A stretch of DNA of 64,000 bases, taken from positions 1,490,501 to 1,554,500 of the forward strand of contig CM040101.1 of NCBI GenBank assembly GCA_022496805.1. Reading direction: 5' to 3'. How positions within the stretch are numbered: the first letter of the stretch is position 1; every line of letters starts with the position of its first letter. The stretch is from Pohlia nutans (taxonomy: Eukaryota; Streptophyta; Bryopsida; Bryales; Mniaceae). The position numbers and the translations under genes are program-made. Shown one piece after another: positions 1 to 10,199 of this stretch. The notes under the pieces are model-generated. The model did no database searches, was not told the DNA's origin, and was given only the letters and a program-made list of their open reading frames with translations.

Positions 1-925
1 ATGCTTTTTACAAACCAAAACTTATGAAATAGACTCAACGGCGATGGAACGGCTCAATGAGTACCATCTGATACACCCGGTCTAGGCCCACTAAAGTTTG
101 ATGTATCGTGTTCGTAAACGGTATACTCCTGATTCCAGTGAGAATCTAAGAATCTGTCCGTCCAAGGTGATTGGACACTACCCCGTGCACGTCGGGATCG
201 TGATCCACGGCTCTGGGCTCTCATGCCCGGAACCCTGCCACGTGGCAGCACTCTCGACGTACTGGGGCCCGAGTTATACGTAGTATTGGAATCTTGGCTG
301 CTGGGGCCTGGGTTCGAACTCGTACTGGGACCCTGGGCAGCAGTAGCAATGGGGCCCGGGTTCGAACTTGTACTGGGGCCCGGGTTCAAACTGTTACTCC
401 GGCCATTGTTCGAAGTAGCAGTGGGACCGTGGTCCCCGTCAGCATGCGGGAGATTTCGTGGAAGCCTGCAGTCGCCAGTCCATGCACAGACTCCGGGCTC
501 AGCGACGTGCATAGGCGGAACTGTCGCCGCCGAGCTCTCTAACAGCCGATCACGACGTTGGCTGCCTGAGGTGCCTCTCAGCGGTCTTCCCGCTCGGCGT
601 CCTCCTTGGATAGCTAAACATCCACGTACTGCACTATGAATGGAGAAGGCACTTGGGATCTCGTCATAGAGGCCTACATCTCCTTGACCCAATTCTTCAT
701 CCTCAAAGTCGTTCGTCTGTAGAGCAGTATAGTTCTCTTCCACATGAGGCATTTGAAATTCTTCAAGGCCATTATCACGGTCGGATCCAAAAGTTGCACT
801 CTCTTGCATCTCAGAGCAAGTTACTTCATCAGCACTTGATGCATGCATGAGAGGATCTGGAGGATCGGGTTGCGATGTTACTACAGTCTCTTCCTCTTCT
901 GTGGGTACACAAGATTGCACTCTTT

Positions 926-1355
926 TGTTAGGGACATAGTCTTTAGAACCTTCTAGAGACAAGTTTCTAGAACTTTCTAGAAACAAGTCTCTAAAACATT
1001 CTAGAATGAAATCTCTAGAACATTATAGAATGAAGTCTCTAGAACATTCTAGAATGAAGTCTCTAGAACATTCTTGAAACAAGTTTCTAGAACCTTCTAG
1101 AAGTCTCCAATGGTAGTTGATAGAACTTCTTCTAGAAGCATCCGAGTTGGCAAAAGTTCTAGAAGCTTCCTAGTTCTAGAAAGTATATATAGGAGTCGAG
1201 GCTGAAGAGTTCTTCAGTCTCGACAACGCACTTCTTGGAGTTCTAGCTCACCTCTCTTGGTGTTGATCGTGTACCCATTTTGTTAATCCGAGTTTCTTGT
1301 CAGTTCTTGCTTTCTAGTTCTTGATCTCTTGTTGGTCATTCTTGTATCCCTGACA
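926..1355 (+). repeat. 5' LTR (430 bp)
   Basis: It runs from TGTTAGGGA to TCCCTGACA. It is 24 bp longer than the 3' copy because it has one more unit of a tandem repeat built on TCTAGAACATTCTAGAATGA. It holds dense TTCTAGAA palindromes upstream of a TATA box at 1184-1191. Transcription is expected to start a few tens of bases downstream, near 1215-1220 (inference). Confidence 0.9.
965..1191 (+). promoter_or_regulatory. Heat-shock-element array plus TATA box in the LTR promoter
   Basis: Plant heat-shock factors bind alternating nGAAn/nTTCn pentamers. Perfect four-unit sites TTCnnGAAnnTTCnnGAA lie at 965-982 and 1085-1102. Perfect three-unit sites lie at 1042-1054 (GAAcaTTCtaGAA) and 1157-1169 (TTCtaGAAgcTTC), with a further TTCtaGAA at 1174-1181. 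The TATA box TATATATA is at 1184-1191. The 3' LTR repeats the pattern at 6711-6728 and 6807-6824, with its TATA at 6906-6913. Spacing and number fit a heat-inducible promoter. Factor binding itself is inferred. Confidence 0.75.
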
Positions 1356-1380
1356 GTTTGTCGAGACTACATTCTCACCG

Positions 1381-1390
1381 ATATCAGAGC
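1381..1390 (+). other. Possible primer-binding site (initiator-tRNA-Met type)
   Basis: ATATCAGAGC matches the core of the common plant PBS TGGTATCAGAGC. However, the TGG is not conserved and the site lies 25 bp beyond the LTR end, farther than usual. Confidence 0.35.
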
Positions 1391-1655
1391 TAGTCCCCTC
1401 TTGTTAGAGAGCGGATTACCCCTCTTCTTGAAGGTGTGCTAGTGTTTCAGAGGTTGAGGATTACCCTCCTCTAAATTGATATCTCTTCCACCTCAATATT
1501 GGAGCCTTATTCTTCTTGGAAAGAGTGGATTACCCCTGTTCTCGGAGTCTTAAGGCATTTTAGAGGTTGCGGAGTACCCTCCTCTGAACCAATATTGTTC
1601 TCTTGTCAAATCTTTGTTCTCCTTTCGTAGGACAGTCGGAGATCAAGACTTTAAT

Positions 1656-2657
1656 ATGGCTGAAAGTTTGGATTCCAAACTGGACGCCATTATGAATGCT
1701 CTTGCTTCGTTGTCACATAGGACTGCAGAGATCAAAGGAGTCATGGCAGGGCTTCACAGCGATGGAGCATCTGTGATAGCGCCTTCTAGAGTATATCAGC
1801 CCCAAAGTTCTGCACCAGAAGAAGCAACTCTACCTTCGATTCGACAAGACCCAGTAGTACTACAACAAAAAGAGCCTCGAGTTAGTCTTCCTGACAAGTT
1901 CGATGGAACACGTTCCAAGTTTCGAGGTTTTGTCAACCAAATCAGGTTAATAACAGTTTTGCAGCCCGAACGTTATCCGACGGAGGAGGCGCGTGTTGGG
2001 CTTGTTGGAACCTTACTTACAGGACAAGCTCTGTCGTGGTTTGCTCCCTTGTTCGAGAAGCGATCGCCAATTCTGAGCAACTTTGAGACGTTCTTGGAAG
2101 CATTTGCAGAAGCATTTGGCGAACATGACAAGGTCCGATGGGCTACAACAAAGATTCGGTCACTACAACAAGGGACGCGCTCTGCATCAGTCTATGCATC
2201 GGATTTCAGACAATTGGCGAGTGACATAAATTGGGGTGAAGAGGCGTTGGTGAGTCAGTTTTATTGGGGTTTGAGGGACGATGTGAAGGACCTGTTGTTA
2301 ACTCTTCCGGATCCGCAAACACTCAACGAAGCCATTAGCCAAGCTGTAAAGTGTGACAACCGTCTATTCCAACGTCGCCAAGACCAACGCCCTAGACACC
2401 AAGCGACTCGTTACGATGCAACTATGACGGCAAGGAGCTTGGGTTCACACTTGGAGGCAGAAGACATGCAAATTGACGCGGCGCGTGTCAGAACTCTTAC
2501 TCCAGAAGAAAAGAAACGGCGTATGGAAGAAGGATTATGTTTGTATTGCGGAGAAGAAGGCCACAAGGTTGGAAACTGCCCCAAGAAGCAGAACCAGCGC
2601 ACTGTTAAGACTAGAAGCGCGGTGATCCCGGAAAACGACGATGCCCAGCCACAGTAG
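1656..2657 (+). CDS. gag: Retrotransposon Gag
   Basis: This 333-residue ORF starts at the first in-frame ATG. Gag forms the cytoplasmic particle that packages the element RNA. The N-terminal third is helical and polar. The middle, around the segment with LSWFAPLF and NFETFLEAFAEAFG, looks like the retrotransposon capsid domain. Near the C terminus is a CCHC zinc knuckle, CLYCGEEGHKVGNC, for RNA binding. It ends with TAG at 2655-2657. The pol frame overlaps its last 43 bases in the -1 frame. No internal stop is seen. Confidence 0.88.
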   Translation: MAESLDSKLDAIMNALASLSHRTAEIKGVMAGLHSDGASVIAPSRVYQPQSSAPEEATLPSIRQDPVVLQQKEPRVSLPDKFDGTRSKFRGFVNQIRLITVLQPERYPTEEARVGLVGTLLTGQALSWFAPLFEKRSPILSNFETFLEAFAEAFGEHDKVRWATTKIRSLQQGTRSASVYASDFRQLASDINWGEEALVSQFYWGLRDDVKDLLLTLPDPQTLNEAISQAVKCDNRLFQRRQDQRPRHQATRYDATMTARSLGSHLEAEDMQIDAARVRTLTPEEKKRRMEEGLCLYCGEEGHKVGNCPKKQNQRTVKTRSAVIPENDDAQPQ

Positions 2658-5600
2658 GAACCGTGCGGCTGGATAATCCAATGCCACGACAACAATCGGG
2701 TTCCTATTTCTCTGCCCAACCTACCCGTTGTTTTACAGTTTCTCTGGCTCTCGGTCCTCAGAAACAAAAAACTTTAGCTTTATTAGATTCGGGGGCATCT
2801 ATTTGTTTTTTAGATGAAGAATTTGCTAAGCGCCACAAGATTCGTCTAGTACAGAAGTCTAAGCCTGTTCACGTAGAGGTGATAGATGGACGACCTTTAT
2901 TGTCTGGCAGTGTCACCCACGAATCAGAACCTATAGAAGTGACGTTTAAGGACCATAGTAGTTATGTTGCCTTTAATATCATTAGAACCCCATCAAACCC
3001 TGTTATTCTTGGTCTTTCCTGGTTAGTAGATCATAATCCGTCCATAGATTGGAGGTTACGGAAAATAACATTCCCTGTAAAATCTAACCCCGTTAGGAGA
3101 CCACAAATTAAAAAACCCTTGTTTATTGGAGCAAGAGCGTTCATAAGATCGTCTAAGGAAGGCGCACCATTAATCATTTACGCAACTCCAACTAGCGGAG
3201 AAACGACCTCAACAGCAAGCATACCGGGGCAGTACAAGGATTTTCAAGACGTATTTCAGAAGAAGAACGCCGACATGCTGCCAGAGCACCGACCATACCA
3301 TTGCGCTATAGACTTGGAGGATGGAGCACAGCCACCTTTTGGCCCAATCTACAACTTATCACAGACAGAGTTGGCAGAATTGCGAAAGTACATTGACGAG
3401 AATCTAGCCAAAAATTTCATTCGTCACTCAAAGTCGCCAGCTGGAGCACCAATCTTATTTGTGAAAAAGAAGGACGGCTCACTGCGGATGTGCGTGGACT
3501 ACCGAGGACTCAACAAAGTGACTAAGAAAAACCGCTACCCCTTACCTTTAATCTCTGGCCTCCTAGACCAACTTGGACGTGCAAAGATCTTTACAAAGAT
3601 CGATTTAAGGGGAGCCTACAACCTCGTGCGAATCAAAGAAGGAGACAAATGGAAGACAGCTTTCCGCACAAGGTATGGCCATTTTGAGTATAATGTTATG
3701 CCTTTTGGTCTTACCAATGCTCCGGCAGTCTTCCAACACATGATGAATGACATCTTTCGGGAGTACCTCGACGATTTTGTTGTCATCTATTTAGATGATA
3801 TCCTGGTATTTTCCAAGAACAAAGAAGAACATGAGAAACACGTACGGTTGATTCTTAAAAAACTACGCAAACGAGGACTCTACGTCAAGTTGGAGAAGTG
3901 TTTATTTCACCAAACAGAGATGGAGTTTTTGGGATTCGTTGCGACTACAGAAGGCTTGAAAATGGACCCCAAGAAAGTGGAAGCAATTGTATCTTGGGAA
4001 GTTCCGAAGACGGTTAGAGATGTACAATGTTTTCTTGGTTTTGCTAACTTCTATCGGATCTTCATCAAGAATTATTCTCAAGTCGCCGCTCCGCTCCCTC
4101 GGTTGACATGCAAGGACAAGCTCGAATGGGGACCTGAAGCAGAGCGAGCATTTCAAGATCTCAAGACGGCATTTACTACGGCTCCAATCTTGGTACACCC
4201 CAACTTTGCAAAGGCTTTTTATTTGGAGACCGATGCTTCAGACTTTGCTTTGGGAGCCGTGCTTTCGCAAATCGGTGTAGACGGGAAGCTTCACCCGGTT
4301 GCATTCTATTCTCGCAAATTCTCTGCTGCTGAGATCAACTATGAGATCCATGATAAGAAACTCCTTGCCATAGTAGATTCCTTCCAAGAGTGGCGTCACT
4401 TTCTCGAAGGCGCTGCACACCCAGTGACCGTATACACGGATCACAAGAATCTGGAATACTTCATGTCGGCTCGAGTTTTGAATCGTCGTCAAGCTCGATG
4501 GAATATGTCGCTATCTCGATTTGATTTTGTTACCAACTACAGGCCTGGGAAGCAACAAGGACTATCTGATGCGTTATCAAGGAGATCATATCTTGCGCCA
4601 AAGGCTGGAGAAGCAGCATTTGATCAGCAGTGTACGACATTGTTAAAACCAGAGCAATTTAGGATTTGCGCTGCTGTCGTACTTATCGACGCCGATTTCC
4701 TCAACCAGGTGCGTGCTGCGACCATCGAAGATTCTGTAGCTCGTGACATCAAGCAACGTAGCAATGATGACAAGTTCAAGGTGGAGAGAGATCTTCTGTA
4801 CTTTGAGGAGCGGTTGTATATTCCACAAGGACCTGCACGACTTCGTGTTCTTCAATCTCGTCACGACTTTCCAGCTGCGGGACATTTTGGGTTCAATAAG
4901 ACCTTAGAGCTTATTTCCCGAGCTTTCTGGTGGCCTCAAATGTGGAAGGATGTCAAAGAATTTGTCCTCTCTTGTGACATTTGCTCAAGATCTAAGACCC
5001 CTCGGCATCGCCCATATGGGCTTCTGCAACCATTACCTGTTCCACGCCGTCCGTGGTCTTTAGTTTCTATGGACTTCATTACGGATCTACCGCCATCGAA
5101 TTCATTTGACAGCATCTTTGTTGTGGTGGATCGACTTACAAAAATGGCTCATTTTGTCCCCTGCAAGAAGACATCATCAAGTGAAGACACAGCATGACTC
5201 TTTCTTGATAACGTGTATCGTTATCATGGCCTACCAGATGATATCGTGTCAGATCGAGGAACTCAGTTTGTATCCAAGTTTTGGAGATCCCTCTTTGAAA
5301 TACTAAAGGTGGACATCAAGCTTTCTTCGGCTTTTCATCCTCAAACTGACGGTCAGACGGAGCGGGTGAATCAAGTCTTGGAGCAGTATCTACGATGTAG
5401 CATCAACTATCAGCAAGACGATTGGGCCGCATATTTACCGCTTGCCGAGTTTGCTTACAACAACACTCTTCATGCTTCGACTCAAAGCACGTCATTCTTC
5501 TCCAACTATGGATACCACTCGAAGCTCGACTTATTGAGCTCGTCAACAAATAACAATCCAGCAGCAGAAGGATTTGTGAAGCAACTATCCGAGTTTCAGA

Positions 5601-6131
5601 CGACGTTGAAGCTTCAACTACAATCCGCCCAAGAGGCTTACAAGGCATCCGCGGATAAATTTCGGAATCAGGCACCTGCTTTCAAGATTGGAGATAAAGT
5701 ATGGCTTCTCCGACGGAATATCAAGACGAAACGACCGTGTGATAAGTTGGACTACCGGAGATTGGGACCATTTGCCGTACAGAAGCAAATCAATCCGGTG
5801 GCTTACCGTCTAGAGTTACCAGCTGCTATGAAGGTACATCCAGTCTTTCATGTCTCTTTATTGGAGACTTATCGAGAGTCGTCTTTCCCTGGAAGAGTGC
5901 AACGTCCACCACCTAGTAAGTATCGAAATCGAGAACCACGAGGAATACGAGGTGGATAAGATACTGGATTCACGGCGAAGATGGGGTAAATTAGAGTACT
6001 TTGTGCATTGGAGCGGCTATGATGTTAATGAACGAACATGGGAATCAGCCGAAAATCTCGCCAATGCGCCGGAAAAGGTACAGGAGTTCCATCAACGATA
6101 TCCTCATAAACCTAAGCCGTCTCGACGATAG
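2615..6131 (+). pseudogene. pol: Retrotransposon Pol (PR-RT-RNase H-IN-chromodomain) with one nonsense codon and one frameshift
   Basis: The frame is open from 2615, overlapping gag in the -1 frame. In order it shows an aspartic protease motif DSGA near 2786; reverse transcriptase with FVKKKDGSLRMCVDYRGLN near 3460 and active site YLDDILVFS near 3788; RNase H with TDASDFALGAVLSQ near 4230; an integrase zinc finger (H-H-C-C, about 4861-4985); and the integrase core with its first Asp near 5070, second Asp in SDRGTQFVSKFW near 5250 and Glu near 5360. The chromodomain core (EYEVDKIL, LEYFVHWSGYD, TWE) lies at about 5945-6060. A TGA at 5195-5197 interrupts integrase in frame. A shift near 5915 puts the chromodomain in another frame, so this copy cannot make full Pol. 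Confidence 0.9.
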
Positions 6132-6267
6132 CTTCTCTCTGACGCTTGCCTACCCAAGAACATAAAAGGGAGGGAGAGCACTACCAAAATTCACAGTCAA
6201 TGTAATTAGCTTCTCCACTTGAGATAAGAGTAGAACTTTTCCAAAAGTCATAGTTTGGTCTTCTTGT

Positions 6268-6621
6268 ATGGATAGTCAAGAGATAGACAGTACGCCAGTC
6301 ATGTCATCTCAACCGACGAACTCACGAAGGCGACCCCGAGATGAAGAACCGCCTGCACCACGACGAAGACGGAGGATACCAAGTAATCGTTCGCTAGTGA
6401 TTGTATTGGAAGTCGAGCCTGCTTTCAATAATCTGCGAGAAGGTGTGTTTGCAGGACAATTCCACAACGAAGACACGGAAGTTCATGCTTGGTCAGAAGT
6501 GGAAGGCGTTGGCCACTACCGTTGGCTCCAAGGACCAATGAACCACTTGCCTCGCGAACAACAATTGGAGTTTATAGCAGACGTTATGCGGCAAATCTTC
6601 ATCTTTCTGCGTTGGTACTGA
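6268..6621 (+). CDS. Extra sense-strand ORF between pol and the 3' LTR
   Basis: This 117-codon ORF has its own ATG and is in the same sense as gag and pol. The first 45 residues are disordered and very basic (PRRRRRI, possible nuclear signal). The remaining roughly 70 residues look folded, with AFNNLREGVFAGQFHNED and many aromatic residues near the end. I recognise no family. Typical chromoviruses end with the chromodomain, so this could be a captured or element-specific gene. It lies 136 bp after pol and just before the polypurine tract, so it could be translated only from a spliced or downstream-initiated RNA (inference). Confidence 0.5.
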   Translation: MDSQEIDSTPVMSSQPTNSRRRPRDEEPPAPRRRRRIPSNRSLVIVLEVEPAFNNLREGVFAGQFHNEDTEVHAWSEVEGVGHYRWLQGPMNHLPREQQLEFIADVMRQIFIFLRWY

Positions 6622-6657
6622 CTGCCAACAACATTGCTTCTTGAAGACCTCGAAGCT

Positions 6658-6671
6658 AAAGGAGGGGGTGA
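6658..6671 (+). other. Polypurine tract
   Basis: AAAGGAGGGGGTGA directly precedes the 3' LTR, where plus-strand priming is expected. Confidence 0.8.
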
Positions 6672-7077
6672 TGTTAGGGACATAGTCTTTAGAACCTTCT
6701 AGAGACAAGTTTCTAGAACTTTCTAGAAACAAGTCTCTAGAACATTCTAGAATGAAATCTCTAGAACATTCTAGAATGAAGTCTCTAGAACATTCTTGAA
6801 ACAAGTTTCTAGAACTTTCTAGAAGTCTCCAATGGTAGTTGATAGAACTTCTTCTAGAAGCATCCGAGTTGGCAAAAGTTCTAGAAGCTTTCTAGTTCTA
6901 GAAAGTATATATAGGAGTCGAGGCTGAAGAGTTCTTCAGTCTCGACAACGCACTTCTTGGAGTTCTAGCTCACCTCTCTTGGTGTTGATCGTGTACCCAT
7001 TTTGTTAATCCGAGTTTCTTGTCAATTCTTGCTTTCTAGTTCTTGATCTCTTGTTGGTCATTCTTGTATCCCTGACA
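6672..7077 (+). repeat. 3' LTR (406 bp)
   Basis: It has the same ends as the 5' LTR and about 99% identity outside one missing 24-bp unit. Differences noticed are all transitions. It carries the same heat-shock-element array and TATA box, which would fire outward into the flanking ORF in the antisense direction. Confidence 0.9.
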
Positions 7078-7878
7078 TCTTTGTACTGCCGCTGTTATAG
7101 CAAGTTGTTGTGCGCGGTTTCTAGTTTGACCTCGTCTATTCCCTCTTGCAAGTGTGAGAGAAGTTTTGGGAGAATGAGGTCTTAACTCATCACCAAACCA
7201 ACTTGGAGCTGCAGCGTCGGTGCCGCCTACGTCCGGCGCTCCGCTTTGTCGCTGCAGCGCTCCTTCTGCTTCGAAACCTTCGTCTGCTGCACCAGCTCCA
7301 GATCGCTCATGTACTCTGGCTGCTCCGGATCGATGAAAGGTTGTTGCTGCATCGATACTGCCAGTTCTTCCCTGCACGTCGACTGCCAATTCCTGGAACG
7401 CCGTGACTCTAGCGTGCGAGGACCCGCCCACGACGTCGCTTGGTTTTTTCTTACGCCTGCCTCGTTTGGATGGCACGAAGTTTGGCCTACCTTCACCCTT
7501 CCTCTTCATGTTGTCACCCATTGCAAAGTCAGAGCTCAGATTGGCCAAGGTGTACAAGTCGTCCGTGTCCGGCAGCACTGATCCGGCAAGTTGATCAGTG
7601 ACAGTGCGACCTCGACCTCGGCCCCGCTGTGTGGCACCCCGACTTCCGCGTGACGATCTGGATCCCCTGCCACGCCTGCCGTGTCCCCTGCCTGTAGTCG
7701 GTGGAACTGCAACGGCGCTAGCAGTAACATCGTCAGGTTCGCGCGCAACAATCTGTGCAAGCTCCAATCGCGCTTGATGAAGCTGCTCTCTTGTGTGACG
7801 AAGTTTTGCATGCAACGCAGCGGGACTCAGGGGTTCGTTTATGGGTGATGAAGGCTGCATGTTGTTGCAAGTGTGCAT

Positions 7879-8698
7879 TCAGTATCTCTCTCCGTATTGC
7901 AGTACGCAGCTACAATGAGAAACTGGAACTATGGACTGATACAGCTTGCATTGCGGCTCTACTCCTCTCATGACCACAGCACTAAAATTTTGTATTCTGT
8001 GCACTGTCAGTTCGAAGTGAGCATTGAATTGAGCATGAGTAATTCTAAGTAGATCCAGTGATGTTTGTTTGCGTGTCTTGCATTTGTTCTAAGGGTGTGG
8101 GCTACAACTTGCAGTCGGTAGACCAAATTCCATGAATTTAGTAATACAACGAGGATTTTAGGCCACTTGCAGTTAATTGAATGTCATAGAAATTTTAGAT
8201 TCTGCAGTGGCGGCGACGTTGTAGTAAAGGCTTCATGGTGCAGTGAAGCTGCTGAAGCCGTTGTAAGCAACTGTACTAACTTTTGTACTATTCATTTTAT
8301 AATAAAAAAAGCTAACTTCTGACAAAGGAGTCCACATCGACACTGCCCATGCATACATTTATACTGCCCTTTTCGCAGCATACGTTACCCCCAAAATTTC
8401 ATGAACTCCCTTTATTGACAACCCGTTGTAATACTTTTACAGCCCGATGTATCTACCCAGGGGTAAAAATAGACGTCGAGTACGTTGACGTCACTGCGCG
8501 GTATTGCTGTTTTTATCATCAATGCCCTCCAAAATGCATTAAGTAATTTTATTTTTTCCTTAAACCTACACCATCTTGTAGAACACGCATACAATTTCAT
8601 ATTCCAAAAGAAAAAAAATTTAAAAAAATTACTAATTGTCCTAACCAACTCTGCAAAATTCCATATTTGCCAAAATTGGTCATTTAGGCGCTTCAGGG
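7879..8698. other. Non-coding stretch upstream of the split ORF
   Basis: No credible gene is seen. The first few hundred bases are the 5' flank of the minus-strand ORF that starts at 7878. The end (about 8680-8698, CGCTTCAGGG before TTAA) looks like the right terminus of another TTAA-type MITE whose left end was not located. Confidence 0.4.
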
Positions 8699-8702
8699 TT
8701 AA

Positions 8703-8927
8703 CTCCTAAACGTCCCATGGGGATAGTATATACGCTGTCGTATAATTGGGATTTTCTATCAACAAGAAACTCTAAATTGGGATCTGAGTAGCTCACTAGA
8801 ACCGCATTGATCTAAATTTCAATTTGTCTTTTGACCTCAAACCCATTAAAAGTGTGGATTCATTCCAAATACAATTGAAATACAACGTATTTTATTGGCT
8901 GCAAAGGCACGTTCAGACGTTCAGGGG
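8703..8927. mobile_element. TTAA-flanked MITE
   Basis: It is bounded by TTAA at 8699-8702 and 8928-8931. Termini are CTCCTAAACGTCCC and, inverted, CCCCTGAACGTCTG. It abuts the next TTAA element. Confidence 0.6.
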
Positions 8928-8931
8928 TTAA

Positions 8932-9485
8932 CCCCTAATTGCCCAACCATGCATATTTTGCATGATGTACAGTCATTCATCACACACTTTTTGCAGTGTG
9001 AATTTTTTACTGAATTTTCTATGGAAAGTTAACTTCATGCACGTGTGATCCGATTAGAAAGTTGATGGTTTGTGAAACTTTTATGTTTCATTTCATGTTG
9101 CAATGTTTCACCAAAAACTTCAAAGATTTTAGTCTAGAAGTGCTCTTGAAAAAGTCAACTCATAAAATTAAGCAACCAAAAAATCTCCAAAAATCTCTAC
9201 ACTTAGATTGTTGCATTTCAACCCATCAATACAAATTTCATCCACAAATTGTCAATATATCTTATTTGTAATCAAATTACAAAATAATTCTGAATTTTAA
9301 ATTTCAAATTTTATAGGAAAATATTGGTGATAGCAATCACAGATCTAACCGTATGAATAGAATCTAAAATTCATAATGTACAACTTTTATTCATACATCA
9401 AGTTCAAAAGATTCCTCTTAGTTGCATTTTATAATGCATCTGTGCAAAACTGCTCAATTGGGACAGGGGTGAGGACGTTTAGGGG
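8932..9485. mobile_element. TTAA-flanked MITE, family P1
   Basis: It is bounded by TTAA at 8928-8931 and 9486-9489. The ends CCCCTAATTGCCC and, inverted, CCCCTAAACGTCC form a terminal inverted repeat. It is non-coding. Two more copies of the same interior lie at 9635-10195 and 22200-22768. TTAA targets with CCC-starting termini are the hallmark of piggyBac-type transposition. Confidence 0.7.
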
Positions 9486-9634
9486 TTAATTGTCGGTATA
9501 CACTACCCTTGTTTTTTCTTGTCTTAGGTTGGGAGCCAACCAAGGCGTGGTTTGATCAAGTCCAGCACATAAGGGTTTTGCTTTTTATTTAGGGTGGCTT
9601 TTCGTTCCCCCCTCTAAGATCAGTAATAGTTTAA

Positions 9635-10195
9635 TTCCTAAACGTCCAATCGTCTAGAATGTGGACAATGAACAAAATCAAACACAAATTTCTCATCTAT
9701 TATTGACTTTATGAAGTGTGGATTTTTTACTATATATTTTGTGGGAAGTTAGCTTCATGCGTGTGTGATCCGATTAGAAAGGGGATGATTTGTAAAATTT
9801 CTATGCCTCATTTCATATTGTAGTGATTCACCCAAAATTTCAAAGATTTCAATGTAAAATGCTCTTAAAAAAGTCAGCTCATAAAAATTAAGCAACCAAA
9901 AAATCTCCAAAAATCACTACACTTAGACTATTACATTTCAACCAATCGGAACTAATTTAATGTACAAATTTTTAATAGCTTATCGGTAATCAAATTACTT
10001 GAATTTCAAGTTTCAAATTATATACAAAAAAAATAGGTGATAGCAATTGCAGATTTAACCGTATAGATAGAATCTAAAATTGATAATGTACAACTTTTAT
10101 TCATACATCAAGTTCAGAATATCCCTATGTGTTGCATTTTATGATGCATCTTTGCAAAACTGCCGAATTTGGAGAGGAGTGAGGACGTTTAGGGA
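9635..10195. mobile_element. TTAA-type MITE, family P1, second copy
   Basis: Left TTAA is at 9631-9634. The right side has TCAA at 10196-10199, a decayed TTAA. The interior is colinear with 8932-9485, with many substitutions. Confidence 0.62.
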
Positions 10196-10199
10196 TCAA

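Larger units (their letters stand above)
926..7077 (+). mobile_element. Ty3/gypsy chromovirus LTR retrotransposon, nearly complete
   Basis: It has two LTRs (926-1355 and 6672-7077) that start TGTTAGGGA and end TCCCTGACA, and a perfect 5-bp target duplication TCTTT at 921-925 and 7078-7082. Internal order is gag with a zinc knuckle, protease, reverse transcriptase, RNase H, integrase and a C-terminal chromodomain. A further small ORF and a polypurine tract come before the 3' LTR. Protease-RT-RNase H-integrase order plus the chromodomain defines the chromovirus branch of Ty3/gypsy. The LTRs differ by about four transitions and one 24-bp repeat unit, so the insertion is young. The coding part nevertheless carries an in-frame TGA in integrase and a frameshift before the chromodomain, so this copy should not be autonomous. 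Confidence 0.93.
54..7878 (-). pseudogene. Uncharacterised ORF split by a retrotransposon (segments 7878-7078 and 925-54)
   Basis: The minus-strand ORF starts at an ATG at 7878 and runs to the insertion. It resumes in the same frame on the other side and stops at 54. Subtracting the element and one TSD copy leaves about 555 codons without a stop. No known domain is recognised. The N-terminal third is rich in R and G, with AT-hook-like RGRGRGR and a basic run KRGRRKKK (possible nuclear localisation). The middle is acidic (EEEE, FEDEE). The C-terminal part has a short proline-rich repeat of the form GPSTSSNPGP several times, then an Arg/Ser-rich tail. It reads as a mostly disordered nuclear protein or a transposon accessory protein. 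Part of it (about 7227-7496) also has a plausible ORF in another minus frame, so the exact frame there is uncertain. The gene is now disrupted. Confidence 0.45.

Noticed and set aside
2630..2636. GGAAAAC as a -1 slippery site
   Set aside because: It does not satisfy the X XXY YYZ rule; kept only as a remark.
7227..7496. Alternative minus frame with protein-like content in the split ORF
   Set aside because: It cannot be joined with the left segment across the insertion; the 7878 frame can. The ambiguity is noted in the feature.
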